Positions 1-8,364 of a stretch of 64,000 bases of DNA are shown piece after piece. Each line of letters opens with the position of its first letter. Within the stretch, counting starts at the first letter, position 1. The DNA is from Pelagibacter sp052048135. Lineage in GTDB: Bacteria; Pseudomonadota; Alphaproteobacteria; Pelagibacterales; Pelagibacteraceae. The notes under the pieces are model-generated. The model worked only from the letters and a program-made list of their open reading frames with translations, did no database searches and was not told where the DNA came from. The DNA lies in assembly GCF_052048135.1 (NCBI RefSeq), contig NZ_JBNAIM010000002.1, positions 992,001 to 1,056,000 of the forward strand. Direction: 5' to 3'. The translations under genes and the position numbers were made by a program.

Positions 1-268
1 CATAGTTTTGGAATACCATTCCAATTCCTCGTTTGTGTGGTGGTATACTTGAAATAGCTTTTCCACCTAAATAAATTTCTCCATTAGTTGGAGTTTCAAA
101 TCCTGCTAGCATCATTAAACAAGTTGTCTTACCAGAGCCAGAGGGTCCTAGCATTGTAATGAATTCACCTTCTGCAATATCTAATTGTAGATTTTTTACA
201 ACTAAGACTTTACCATCGTAGCTTTTGTCTACATTTTCAAACTTTACGAAATCTTTTTGTTTTGACAT
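1..268 (-). CDS. ABC transporter ATP-binding protein, PotA-like (partial, N-terminal part)
   Basis: Only the first 89 codons are in the window; the gene runs off the left edge. It should energise import of a small organic solute at the inner membrane. Walker A GPSGSGKTT is at residues 41-49, and the last visible residues (VFQNY, 85-89) are the Q-loop in the form typical of spermidine/putrescine and related MOI-family importer ATPases. It starts with ATG and follows the ectoine hydrolase gene by 51 bases on the same strand, so it may be the first gene of a transporter linked to ectoine or polyamine use. The substrate cannot be told from this fragment. Family assignment is firm; substrate link is inference. 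Confidence 0.9.
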   Translation of the reverse strand, partial: MSKQKDFVKFENVDKSYDGKVLVVKNLQLDIAEGEFITMLGPSGSGKTTCLMMLAGFETPTNGEIYLGGKAISSIPPHKRGIGMVFQNY

Positions 269-319
269 AAAATAAATAACTTTAAAACATTTGTGAGTAT
301 AAATTTCAACCTTTAATAA

Positions 320-1489
320 TTAGCTTTTAACGTGAAGTTCTTTAGACATATTGCAGAATAATTCGGCTCCATTTTCTGTTACTCTTATTGCCTCAGAAGC
401 TTCTACACCCCAATCTCCAAACTGCATTACAGCGATCATATGAAAACAAACATTAGGTTCCAAGGGTGTCATGTCTCCTTTATAAATATTAAGTGTATGT
501 TCTCCCCAATCTGGTGGATAACCAATACCAATCGAATAGCCAGTTCTAGATTTTTTTTCTATCCCATATTTATCTAATACTTTCCAGAAAGCTTGGGCAA
601 CATCGTCAACTTTATTACCAGGTTTTGTAGCATCAATTCCTGCTTGAAGTGCCTCGATGGTTTTTTTCATCGTATCAATTTTTAATTGATCAGGTTTTCC
701 TAACAAAACTGTTCGAGCCATTGGAGCATGATATCTTTTATAAACTCCTGAAAGTTCTATAATTGTAGCCTCACCTTCAATAAATTTATCTTGAGTTGCG
801 GTTAAATGTGAGGCTGAAGTTCCTTTTCCAGTTGGTAATAAAGTAGCAATACTTGAATACTCTCCACCAAACTCAGGTGTTCCATAAAATAGTGCTTTTT
901 GTATTTCTCCAACAGCATCACATTGTCTAACCCCTGGTTTAATTACATCGAAAGCTGTTTTCATTCCTATTTCTGAAATTTTTGCAGCAGACTTCATATA
1001 ACCAATTTCTGTATTTGACTTTACTAATCTTGCCCAATTTACCAATCTTTCGGAGTCTTTAATTTTTGCATTTGGCAAACCTTGTTTAATTTTTTCATAA
1101 CAAAAAGCTGTGAAATAGTGGGCATCCATCTCTAATCCTACTGAAAGTTTATCCCACTTTTTATCTTTAATTATTTTTACTAGATAATCGTAAGGATGCT
1201 TGGGCCATGTATGGATATAATGCTCATCATAAACAATTATATTTTCTTTTTTAAGGTATGTTTTAATAAAGGCTCCACCTGCATCTTGATCTCTAACAAA
1301 ACATATTGGCTCATCTGCATTTACATGAACTATTACACACTGAGCATAATAGAAAGACCACGCATCATATCCTGTTAGATAATTCATATTATTTGTATCG
1401 TGTGAAATTAGAAGTTCGATGCCCTTTTCCTGCATCATTTTTTGAACTTTGTTTAGTCTTTGTTTATATTCCTCTTTAGAAAAAAGCAT
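320..1489 (-). CDS. doeA: Ectoine hydrolase DoeA/EutD-like, M24 peptidase fold
   Basis: Probably opens the ectoine ring to N-acetyl-diaminobutyrate in the cytoplasm, the first step of ectoine catabolism. The 389-residue length matches the DoeA family (about 390-400). Family-typical stretches as I remember them are NMNYLTGYDAW (34-44), ELSGVYKRYHAP (245-256) and SRTGYSIGIGYPPDWGEH (314-331). The aspartate metal ligands of ordinary Xaa-Pro peptidases are not evident around residue 245, which fits the DoeA branch rather than a true aminopeptidase. It starts 2 bases after the EutA-like gene, the usual ectoine-utilization pairing. The DMSP lyase DddP is also M24-fold but is longer and fits less well. 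The deacetylase DoeB is not in view. Confidence 0.8.
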   Translation of the reverse strand: MLFSKEEYKQRLNKVQKMMQEKGIELLISHDTNNMNYLTGYDAWSFYYAQCVIVHVNADEPICFVRDQDAGGAFIKTYLKKENIIVYDEHYIHTWPKHPYDYLVKIIKDKKWDKLSVGLEMDAHYFTAFCYEKIKQGLPNAKIKDSERLVNWARLVKSNTEIGYMKSAAKISEIGMKTAFDVIKPGVRQCDAVGEIQKALFYGTPEFGGEYSSIATLLPTGKGTSASHLTATQDKFIEGEATIIELSGVYKRYHAPMARTVLLGKPDQLKIDTMKKTIEALQAGIDATKPGNKVDDVAQAFWKVLDKYGIEKKSRTGYSIGIGYPPDWGEHTLNIYKGDMTPLEPNVCFHMIAVMQFGDWGVEASEAIRVTENGAELFCNMSKELHVKS

Positions 1490-1491
1490 AT

Positions 1492-2238
1492 CTAGTTAAC
1501 GTTAAATAATTTTCCAAATCCCAATACATCATTATTTTTACCTATAGTCTCTAAAGAGTCCCAAATTAATGCTTGGTTACTAGAGAGAACAGGTATGTTT
1601 AATTTTTTTTCTAATTTATCGATAATATTTAAAACTGGAAGCGCTGTGCAAGAAACAAATAAAGCATCAGCATTGTCAACTTTCATGTTTGATAAAGTTT
1701 CATATAAAAAATCTTTATCAACCTTGCCAATATCATAATCTGCTGCAATATCAAAATAGGCATTAGAAGTAATATTAAAACCTTCCTTAGAAAAATAATC
1801 AATTACTTCATCATTCAATTTTTTGCTGTAGGGAGTAAAAATTGCTAAATTTTTAACATTCAACTTATTTAAAGCTTTTATAGCTGCAGAGCTTGGTGTT
1901 GTTAATTTCGCGTCTGGTTTTGCGGCTTTAACTTTTTTTTCTATTGTTTCATATCCAGCTGCGATTGTGCCCGATGTGCAACCATAAACAACGCAATCAA
2001 TGCTCTCGTCTGGTAGAATGTTTTTCGTTACCTCTGTAACATTATCTGACATTTTAATTAAATTTTCTTTAGTTAAAGGATTATAACATTCAATTCTGTT
2101 TACAAAAAAATCTATGTCTTTATCTTTTATTATCTCTATAAAATCTTTTTCGATCATAAAATCAGTTGCCAAAGCAATCAATCCTATACGTGGATTATAT
2201 TGGTTATTAAATTTTGGCTGAATTTTATTGGACTTCAT
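1492..2238 (-). CDS. eutA: Ectoine utilization protein EutA-like (Asp/Glu racemase / maleate isomerase superfamily)
   Basis: A 248-residue member of the Asp/Glu racemase, arylmalonate decarboxylase and maleate isomerase superfamily. Both catalytic-type cysteines are present: Cys87 in GCTSG and Cys197 in SCTAL, one per half-domain. RIGLIALATDF (17-27) and SSNQALIW (219-226) are typical of the EutA/maleate isomerase branch. EutA accompanies ectoine hydrolase in eut operons; its reaction is not well established. The chosen ATG at 2238 has a GAGG ribosome site 9 bases upstream; a TTG at 2253 would add five residues and destroy that spacing. Maleate isomerase is the alternative, but the tight link to the DoeA-like gene favours EutA. 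Confidence 0.72.
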   Translation of the reverse strand: MKSNKIQPKFNNQYNPRIGLIALATDFMIEKDFIEIIKDKDIDFFVNRIECYNPLTKENLIKMSDNVTEVTKNILPDESIDCVVYGCTSGTIAAGYETIEKKVKAAKPDAKLTTPSSAAIKALNKLNVKNLAIFTPYSKKLNDEVIDYFSKEGFNITSNAYFDIAADYDIGKVDKDFLYETLSNMKVDNADALFVSCTALPVLNIIDKLEKKLNIPVLSSNQALIWDSLETIGKNNDVLGFGKLFNVN

Positions 2239-2380
2239 TAGTAAAAACCTCAAATATCTTCATTTATTAACTCTAGATTAAATAAAGACATTGTAAAATA
2301 ATATAATTTGCTTGTTGAAAAATTTTGTAAAATTCGATTAAATTTGGACTTTATAAATTGTTAACAAATAGAGGAAAATA

Positions 2381-3562
2381 ATGAAAAGATTAATTATTGC
2401 TGCATTTATATTTGTTTCGACTTTTACAACAAATGTTTTTGCAGAAGTTAAAATGGGAATTATCTTAGGATTTACAGGTCCTATTGAATCTCTTACTCCT
2501 GCTATGGCAGCCTCAGCTGAGCTTGCATTTAAAGAAGCTTCAGACTCAGGTTCACTACTAGGTGGAGAAACTATTTCTGTAATTAGAGCAGACTCAACTT
2601 GTGTTGACTCAGCAGCAGCAACAGCAGCAGCTGAAGGTGTTATTGCACAAGGTGTAGCTGCAATCATGGGAGCTGATTGTTCGGGTGTAACGGGTGCAAT
2701 TGCATCAAACGTTGCTGTGCCAAATGGTGTGGTAATGATCTCACCTTCTGCAACATCTCCAGGATTAACAACTCTAGACGATAATGGATATTTCTTTAGA
2801 ACTGCTCCATCAGATGCTAGAGGAGGACAAATTCTTGCAGATATTACAAAAGATAGAAAAGTTAAAAGTGTAGCAATTACATATACAAATAATGACTATG
2901 GTAAAGGTTTAGCTGATGTTTACAAAGCAGCAGTTGAAGCTCATGGTATTAAAGTAACTACTGTAAATGCTCACGAAGATGGTAAGGCAGACTATTCATC
3001 TGAAGTTGCTACTTTAGCTTCTGCAGGTGGTGACGCTGTAGCTGTTATCGGTTACCTAGACCAAGGTGGTAAAGGAATTATCCAAGCTTCTTTAGACTCT
3101 GGTGCATTTGATAGATTTATTCTATCTGATGGTATGATAGGTCAATCATTAGTTGATGCATTTGGAAAAGATTTAAGAAAATCTTTTGGTTCTATGCCTG
3201 GTTCAACTGGAAAAGGTGCTGGTGTATTTGCTGATGTAGCAAAAGCTGCTGGTATTGATAGTTCTGGTCCTTACACAGGTGAGTCTTATGATGCGGCTGC
3301 TTTAATTGTTTTAGCAATGCAAGCAGGTAACTCTGCTGATAGAGCATCAATTGCAAAAAATGTAATGGATGTTGCTAACGGTCCTGGAACAAAAATTTAT
3401 CCAGGTGAGCTTAAAAAAGGTTTAGATTTATTAGCTAAAGGTAAGAAAGTTGACTATGAAGGTGCAACTGGAGTTACTTTTACTAGTGTCGGCGAAGCTG
3501 AAGGTTCTTTCTTAGAACAAGAAGTTAAAGGCGGAAAATTCAAAACTAAAAAACAAAGATAA
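2381..3562 (+). CDS. ABC transporter substrate-binding protein, LivK/branched-chain amino acid type
   Basis: A periplasmic binding protein that should deliver an amino acid or amide-like ligand to a Liv-type permease. Residues 1-21 form a signal peptide (charged start, hydrophobic core, cleavage after NVFA). The mature part has the type-1 periplasmic binding fold, with two cysteines near residues 65-90 able to form the LivJ/LivK-type disulfide. A good ribosome site (GAGGA) lies 5 bases before the ATG. It is transcribed alone on the plus strand and converges on the minus-strand LivG-F-H-M set that ends at 3690, which lacks an adjacent binding protein. It is therefore the natural partner of that set (inference). 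The ligand is unknown. Confidence 0.88.
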   Translation: MKRLIIAAFIFVSTFTTNVFAEVKMGIILGFTGPIESLTPAMAASAELAFKEASDSGSLLGGETISVIRADSTCVDSAAATAAAEGVIAQGVAAIMGADCSGVTGAIASNVAVPNGVVMISPSATSPGLTTLDDNGYFFRTAPSDARGGQILADITKDRKVKSVAITYTNNDYGKGLADVYKAAVEAHGIKVTTVNAHEDGKADYSSEVATLASAGGDAVAVIGYLDQGGKGIIQASLDSGAFDRFILSDGMIGQSLVDAFGKDLRKSFGSMPGSTGKGAGVFADVAKAAGIDSSGPYTGESYDAAALIVLAMQAGNSADRASIAKNVMDVANGPGTKIYPGELKKGLDLLAKGKKVDYEGATGVTFTSVGEAEGSFLEQEVKGGKFKTKKQR

Positions 3563-3580
3563 TTTTTTAGCTTAAAATTT

Positions 3581-3615
3581 AAACCCCCAGCATTTTATGT
3601 TGGGGGTTTTTTTTT
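3581..3615. terminator. Intrinsic terminator, probably bidirectional
   Basis: A GC-rich hairpin in AT-rich DNA: arms AAACCCCCA (3581-3589) and TGGGGGTTT (3601-3609), extendable inward by a few pairs, followed on the plus strand by a run of nine T (3607-3615). It lies 18 bases after the binding-protein stop. On the minus strand the same hairpin follows the end of the Liv train and is trailed by TTTAAATTTT, so it could stop both convergent transcripts. Confidence 0.85.
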
Positions 3616-3685
3616 AAAAAAATAAATATTTATCAGCCATATATAGTGCCCAAGCTATTGCAGCACCTGTAATAATATATTTCAT
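3614..3685 (-). CDS. Candidate 23-residue single-span membrane peptide
   Basis: A short open frame starting at ATG 3685, 4 bases after the LivM stop codon, and ending in TAA at 3614. The peptide begins MKYIITGAAIAWALYMADK and ends YLFF: a lysine, a hydrophobic stretch long enough for one membrane span, then Asp-Lys. Position at the end of a transporter operon, immediate spacing (suggesting translational coupling) and membrane-like composition support it. Against it are the very small size and no clear ribosome site. It resembles the small transmembrane regulators found beside bacterial transporters, but I recognise no family, and function is unknown. Confidence 0.4.
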   Translation of the reverse strand: MKYIITGAAIAWALYMADKYLFF

Positions 3686-3689
3686 AATT

Positions 3690-5060
3690 TTATTTTATTT
3701 CTATTTTTTCAGGAAGTATACCTTTTGGTCTGTATCTCATAATGAGTAACAAGCCTATTCCCATCATTAAAAATCTAAAATATGGAACACTTTCAATCAA
3801 ATGAACCTTTAAGAAATGTGTGTCATCTAATCCTGCTGTTGTTAAATTAACTAAATATAATCCAATTGGAGCTGCCTCAATCCATAAAAACCAAACTACA
3901 AAACCACCAAGGATCGCTCCAAAATTATTTCCACTTCCACCTATAATAACCATCACCCAAATCAAAAAAGTATATCTTAAAGGTCTATAACTCCCTGGTG
4001 TAAATAATCCATCTTGTGTAACTAACATTGCACCAGCAATTCCAACGATTGCTGAACCTAAAACAAAGATTAATAAATGTTGTTTAACTACATTTTTACC
4101 CATAGCATTTGCTGCTTCTTCATTATCTCTTATAGCTCTCATCATTCTTCCCCAAGGTGAGTACAAAGCTTTTTGAGTCAAAATTAAAAGAATGATTACA
4201 ACAACCAAAAATAATCCTGAATAACAAAGTTTTACAAAAATTGATGATCCTTCAATTACAAATTGGTTTAGAGCAGCTTGTCTTTCAGCTAAATCAGAAA
4301 TTAAATTTAGTTTACTTGAATTAAATTTCTCAACTAAATTTATAAACCAATCTGTTTGTTGTAAATTTACTTCATATGGTGCAGGACGCTTCAACCCAAT
4401 CACATTTTTAACACCTCTAGTTAACCAATCTTCATGTTTAATAATTGCAATGACAATTTCTGAAATAAGCAGTGTAGCTATCGCCAAATAGTCAGCTCTT
4501 AAACCTAGAGCAACTTTTCCAATTACAAATGCTAATCCGCCTGCAAAAAAAGCTCCTACTATCCAAGAAAAAATAATTGGTAAACCAAAACCTCCCAAGA
4601 AACCAGTTTTAGCAGGATCAACAGCTTCAATAGCTTCAATACCTGGCTCAGATGTTACTCTAATAATAATAATTCCAGCTATGATTATTGCTGCTATTGA
4701 ATAAGTTCTTATTTTAGATTTCTCAAAATTCTTAAGTATAAATCTTATAACTAATACCATTACAATAATTAGCCATAAACACATTAGAATATCAAAACCA
4801 CCTGCCCTCCAAGCTTCTTGAACCGGATCTACTGAAATTAAAACTGCTGCTAAACCCCCTAAAGCGGTAAAACCCATTATTCCAAAGTTAATAAGACCTG
4901 CGTAACCCCATTGAATATTGGCACCCATTGTCATTACTGCTGAAATTAAACAAAGATTAAATATTGATAGAGCAATATTCCAAGATTGAAATATTCCTAC
5001 AAGTATAATTAATCCCATCATAATACTATATGCAGCGATTACGTTTAAATTTTTTCTCAC
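3690..5060 (-). CDS. livM: Branched-chain amino acid-type ABC transporter permease (LivM family, long form)
   Basis: Inner-membrane permease subunit with many hydrophobic spans and the LivM signature around WGRMMRAIRDNEEAANAMG (about residues 300-320). At 456 residues it is roughly 100 longer than the other LivM in this window (349). The extra length is in a hydrophobic stretch near residues 85-150 and a hydrophilic loop near 210-275. The start is GTG at 5060, overlapping the LivH stop as GTGA with GGAAGG just upstream, which supports that start. It is the last large gene of the LivG-F-H-M set. The partner is probably the convergent binding protein. Substrate not determinable. Confidence 0.9.
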   Translation of the reverse strand: MRKNLNVIAAYSIMMGLIILVGIFQSWNIALSIFNLCLISAVMTMGANIQWGYAGLINFGIMGFTALGGLAAVLISVDPVQEAWRAGGFDILMCLWLIIVMVLVIRFILKNFEKSKIRTYSIAAIIIAGIIIIRVTSEPGIEAIEAVDPAKTGFLGGFGLPIIFSWIVGAFFAGGLAFVIGKVALGLRADYLAIATLLISEIVIAIIKHEDWLTRGVKNVIGLKRPAPYEVNLQQTDWFINLVEKFNSSKLNLISDLAERQAALNQFVIEGSSIFVKLCYSGLFLVVVIILLILTQKALYSPWGRMMRAIRDNEEAANAMGKNVVKQHLLIFVLGSAIVGIAGAMLVTQDGLFTPGSYRPLRYTFLIWVMVIIGGSGNNFGAILGGFVVWFLWIEAAPIGLYLVNLTTAGLDDTHFLKVHLIESVPYFRFLMMGIGLLLIMRYRPKGILPEKIEIK

Positions 5061-6067
5061 AGCACCTTCCCTTTAAATATTCCAGATGGTCGATATAATA
5101 ATACAATTACTAATATAGAGAACGATACTGCAAATTTGTAATCAGTTGAGAGTAATTGAACTAAACCGTCTGGTTCCATACTCTCTGGTAAAACATACAT
5201 AAAAAATTTCTTATAGGCATATGTCAAAAGAATTTCTGAAAAAGCAATTACATAGCCTCCCAAAAAAGCTCCAAAAGGATTTCCTATTCCTCCAACGATT
5301 GCAGCAGCAAATATTGGAAGCATATTATTAAAATAGGTAAAAGGCTTAAAACTCTTATCTAAACCATAAAGTGCTCCTCCAATTGTTGCTAAAATTCCAG
5401 CTATGATCCAAGTTATCATTACTATTTTTTTTGGATCAATACCTGAGAGTAATGCTAAATCCTCATTGTCAGAATAAGCTCTCATACTTTTCCCGGTTTT
5501 AGTTTTATTTAAAAACCAAAAAAGAGTTGAAACAAGAATAACAGTAACCAAAATTGTGATAACTTGAGTAGATTTGATAGCTAACCCTTCATTTAAGCCA
5601 GTCATATCTTTAAACTCACCTGCTCTAATCAAGAACTTTTCACCATCAAAAAATCTTCTATCAGACGGACCTATTATTATTCTTACTACTGCTTGAGTTA
5701 CAAACATCACACCAATGCTAACCATAGCTAATTGGACTGGGGGACTTTTTTTTATTCTATAATATTGAAATACAAATTTATCTATTAGAAGCATATATCC
5801 AATCATAAAAATTATTGCAAACGGAATTGCCAACAGTGCAGTAGGTAATACTCCAAGGCTAATACCAACTGATTGAAAATACCAAGTGAATAAAATTGTA
5901 AACATTGTACCAAAAGACATCATGTCTCCAGTAGCAAAGTTTGCAAATCTTAGAATTCCATAAATCAAAGTTACAAAAATAGCACCTAGAGCTAATTGAG
6001 ATCCATAAGTAAGAGCTGGTACAAAGATATAATTTAATAATAAAATAATTGCATTTAAGAAATCCAT
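5057..6067 (-). CDS. livH: Branched-chain amino acid-type ABC transporter permease (LivH family)
   Basis: Integral membrane permease subunit, 336 residues, mostly transmembrane. NFATGDMMSFGT near the N-terminus and FAAAIVGGIGNPFGAFLGG near residue 260 are characteristic LivH stretches. I start it at ATG 6067: AGGTGG lies 5 bases upstream and the LivF stop sits one base before. A GTG at 6076 would give three more residues and overlap LivF. It pairs with the long LivM as a heterodimeric pore. The set order here is G-F-H-M, unlike the H-M-G-F order of the second set further upstream on the same strand. Confidence 0.92.
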   Translation of the reverse strand: MDFLNAIILLLNYIFVPALTYGSQLALGAIFVTLIYGILRFANFATGDMMSFGTMFTILFTWYFQSVGISLGVLPTALLAIPFAIIFMIGYMLLIDKFVFQYYRIKKSPPVQLAMVSIGVMFVTQAVVRIIIGPSDRRFFDGEKFLIRAGEFKDMTGLNEGLAIKSTQVITILVTVILVSTLFWFLNKTKTGKSMRAYSDNEDLALLSGIDPKKIVMITWIIAGILATIGGALYGLDKSFKPFTYFNNMLPIFAAAIVGGIGNPFGAFLGGYVIAFSEILLTYAYKKFFMYVLPESMEPDGLVQLLSTDYKFAVSFSILVIVLLYRPSGIFKGKVL

Positions 6068-6068
6068 A

Positions 6069-6776
6069 TTAACCACCTAAAAAAGAGCTTCTTACTCTTG
6101 GATCATTTAATAATTCTTGTCCAGTTCCAGAGTAACGATTTTCACCTGTAACTAAAACGTAACCCCTGTCAGAAATATTCAATGCCTGTTTTGCATTTTG
6201 TTCAACCATCAAGATTGCAACATTAGTTCTTTTAACTTTAACTATATGGTCAAATAATTCATCCATTACTATTGGAGAAACACCTGCTGTTGGTTCATCC
6301 AGCATTAAAACTGAAGGTTTAATCATTAAAGCTCTACCAAGTGCAACTTGCTGTCTTTGTCCTCCAGATAATTCTCCAACTAATTGATTTCTTTTTTCTT
6401 TAAGGATTGGAAATAAATCATAAATTTCATTAATAACTAATTTATAATCACTGTTTATTAAAAAAGCTCCCATTTCTAAATTTTCTTCAACAGTCATGCC
6501 TGCAAAAACATTTTTTGTTTGAGGTACAAAAGAAATTCCTTCTTTTACTCGATCTTGTGGGGAAAGATTTGAAATATCTTTTCCATTGATAATTACAGAT
6601 CCTGATTTTAAATTTAATAAACCTAACATTGCTTTCATTGCTGTAGATTTCCCAGCACCGTTAGGTCCAAGAATTGAAACTATTTCTCCTTTTTCAACAT
6701 TAACAGAGCATGAATTGATAATATCTGGGCCACTTCCATATCCGCCTGTCATGTTGTTTCCTTCGAAAAATGCCAT
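6069..6776 (-). CDS. livF: Branched-chain amino acid-type ABC transporter ATPase (LivF family)
   Basis: Cytoplasmic ATPase of 235 residues, the usual LivF length. Walker A GPNGAGKST is at 37-45, signature LSGGQ at 136-140, and Walker B LMLDEP at 157-162. The C-terminus DPRVRSSFLGG is typical of LivF. It follows LivG by 2 bases and is followed directly by LivH. Together with LivG it should form the nucleotide-binding pair for the LivH/LivM pore. Family call is firm; the ligand remains open. Confidence 0.95.
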   Translation of the reverse strand: MAFFEGNNMTGGYGSGPDIINSCSVNVEKGEIVSILGPNGAGKSTAMKAMLGLLNLKSGSVIINGKDISNLSPQDRVKEGISFVPQTKNVFAGMTVEENLEMGAFLINSDYKLVINEIYDLFPILKEKRNQLVGELSGGQRQQVALGRALMIKPSVLMLDEPTAGVSPIVMDELFDHIVKVKRTNVAILMVEQNAKQALNISDRGYVLVTGENRYSGTGQELLNDPRVRSSFLGG

Positions 6777-6778
6777 TG

Positions 6779-7564
6779 TTAATTATCCTTTAGTTTTGAA
6801 CCTCTGCCTAAATAACTTTCAATTACTTTTTCATCTTTCTTTGCATCCTCAACTGATCCTTCAAAAAGAACTGATCCCTCAGCCATTACGATTACTGGAT
6901 CACATAATCTTCCTATAAAATCCATATCGTGTTCAATCATACAAAAAGTATATCCTTTTTCTTTATTAAGTTTTTCAATAGCAGTTCCAAGATCTTTTAA
7001 TAAAGTTCTATTAACACCTGCACCTACCTCATCTAATAAAACTAACTTTGCATCAACCATCATTGTTCTACCTAATTCCAATAATTTTTTTTGGCCTCCA
7101 GATAAATTTCCTGCAAGTTCATTTTTTAAATGACTTAAATTAAGAAAATCTACTACTCCCATAGCCTTTTCTTTAATTTGACTTTCTTCTTTTGCAACTA
7201 GTGAGGGCTTTAATAAAGCATTCATTAATTTTTCTCCAGACTGGTTGCCTGGAACCATCATTAAATTCTCTAAAACGGATAAATTTGTAAACTCATGTGC
7301 TATTTGAAAAGTTCTAAGCAATCCTTTTGAAAATAATTCATAGGATGGCACATCAGTAATATTTTCGTTATTAAACATAACACTTCCAGCTGATGATTTT
7401 AAATTTCCAGCAATTAAATTAAATAAAGTTGTCTTTCCTGATCCATTAGGACCTATGATGCCTGTGATTGTTCCCTTTTTTACTTTTAAAGAACAATCAG
7501 AAACTGCTGCAAGTCCACCAAAATATTTTGAAAGATTATTAATTTCTAGAATATGTTCAGACAT
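6779..7564 (-). CDS. livG: Branched-chain amino acid-type ABC transporter ATPase (LivG family)
   Basis: Cytoplasmic ATPase of 261 residues. Walker A GPNGSGKTT is at 38-46, signature LSGGQ at 154-158, and Walker B VLLDEVGAG follows near 175-183, with VG where most LivG proteins have PT. The LLRTFQ Q-loop region is LivG-typical. It begins 3 bases after the ProC-family gene and is the first gene of a LivG-F-H-M set that has no binding protein of its own on this strand. Its expression probably depends on the long upstream train that starts with the second transporter. Confidence 0.94.
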   Translation of the reverse strand: MSEHILEINNLSKYFGGLAAVSDCSLKVKKGTITGIIGPNGSGKTTLFNLIAGNLKSSAGSVMFNNENITDVPSYELFSKGLLRTFQIAHEFTNLSVLENLMMVPGNQSGEKLMNALLKPSLVAKEESQIKEKAMGVVDFLNLSHLKNELAGNLSGGQKKLLELGRTMMVDAKLVLLDEVGAGVNRTLLKDLGTAIEKLNKEKGYTFCMIEHDMDFIGRLCDPVIVMAEGSVLFEGSVEDAKKDEKVIESYLGRGSKLKDN

Positions 7565-7567
7565 TAA

Positions 7568-8335
7568 TTACTTGTTTAATCTTTTGTGGATAATATTTAA
7601 AGTATTAATAACAGATTTATAAACTCCTCTTTTATTCATTTCTTTTAAACCTTGTTCATTCAATCCTTTAGGTGTTTGAGATTCTTTTACTAAATATTTT
7701 AATTCTTTTTTTGAATTTACAACTGCATCTTCAGACAAAGCCAAAAATAAATTGGTGATATATTTTTGAGCATCTATTCTTTTGATGCCTTTGTTAACTA
7801 ACCAATCACTCATAATTTTTAATATTTCATAATAGGAAGCCATCATTCCTGATGTTGACCAAAAATTAATTGATAGTTTTTCGTTTTTGATCTCTACAGT
7901 TGAGCCAATTTTATTAAAAAAATTTTTTACTTTTTTGTTTGGAGGACAAATTGGAACTGGTCCTTTTTTTAAAGATATTGGTGGCAATGGTATTGCTCTT
8001 ACAATATTAGCTTTTACTTTAATCATCTTTTTTAATTCAGGAATTGTAATTGTTGAAATAAAACTCACTATTATTTGACTTGATCTAAATTTTAAATTTT
8101 TAATTATTCTTTCACCTACTGTTGGTGTCACTGCAAGAAAGACCCAATTACAATTATCGACTATTTTTTGATTATCTTTTTCAATTAAAATTCTTTTAAA
8201 TTTTTTTTTTAAACCTTTTGCTATTTTACTATTTCGAGAGGAAATATATATTTTGCTATACTTAATAGATGAGCCACATATTCCAGTTATAACTGAAGAT
8301 GATATTTTTCCTGTTCCTATAAAACCTAATTTCAT
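7568..8335 (-). CDS. proC: Pyrroline-5-carboxylate reductase family protein
   Basis: A 255-residue NAD(P)-dependent imine reductase of the ProC family. The N-terminal Rossmann motif GFIGTGKISSS (4-14) and the AIPLPP segment (family ARAMPNTP position) are recognisable; the C-terminal helical dimerisation region is present. Standard ProC makes L-proline from pyrroline-5-carboxylate. The segment after ARAMPNTP is divergent here, and the gene sits between the glutarate hydroxylase and Liv transporter genes, not with other proline genes. It may therefore reduce another cyclic imine from amino acid catabolism (inference). It lies 29 bases downstream of the GlaH gene, in the same train. Confidence 0.8.
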   Translation of the reverse strand: MKLGFIGTGKISSSVITGICGSSIKYSKIYISSRNSKIAKGLKKKFKRILIEKDNQKIVDNCNWVFLAVTPTVGERIIKNLKFRSSQIIVSFISTITIPELKKMIKVKANIVRAIPLPPISLKKGPVPICPPNKKVKNFFNKIGSTVEIKNEKLSINFWSTSGMMASYYEILKIMSDWLVNKGIKRIDAQKYITNLFLALSEDAVVNSKKELKYLVKESQTPKGLNEQGLKEMNKRGVYKSVINTLNIIHKRLNK

Positions 8336-8364
8336 AACTAATACTTTATAAAGGATAATTTATA

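Noticed and set aside
320..1489. DMSP lyase DddP as identity of the M24-fold protein
   Set aside because: DddP is also M24-like and would fit a marine bacterium, but length and the SRTGYSIGIGYPPDWGEH and NMNYLTGYDAW segments fit ectoine hydrolase better, and the EutA-like neighbour supports this.
2225..2263. 12-codon open frame overlapping the eutA start, possible leader peptide
   Set aside because: Too short, no runs of regulatory codons, no attenuator-like hairpins nearby; probably chance in AT-rich sequence.
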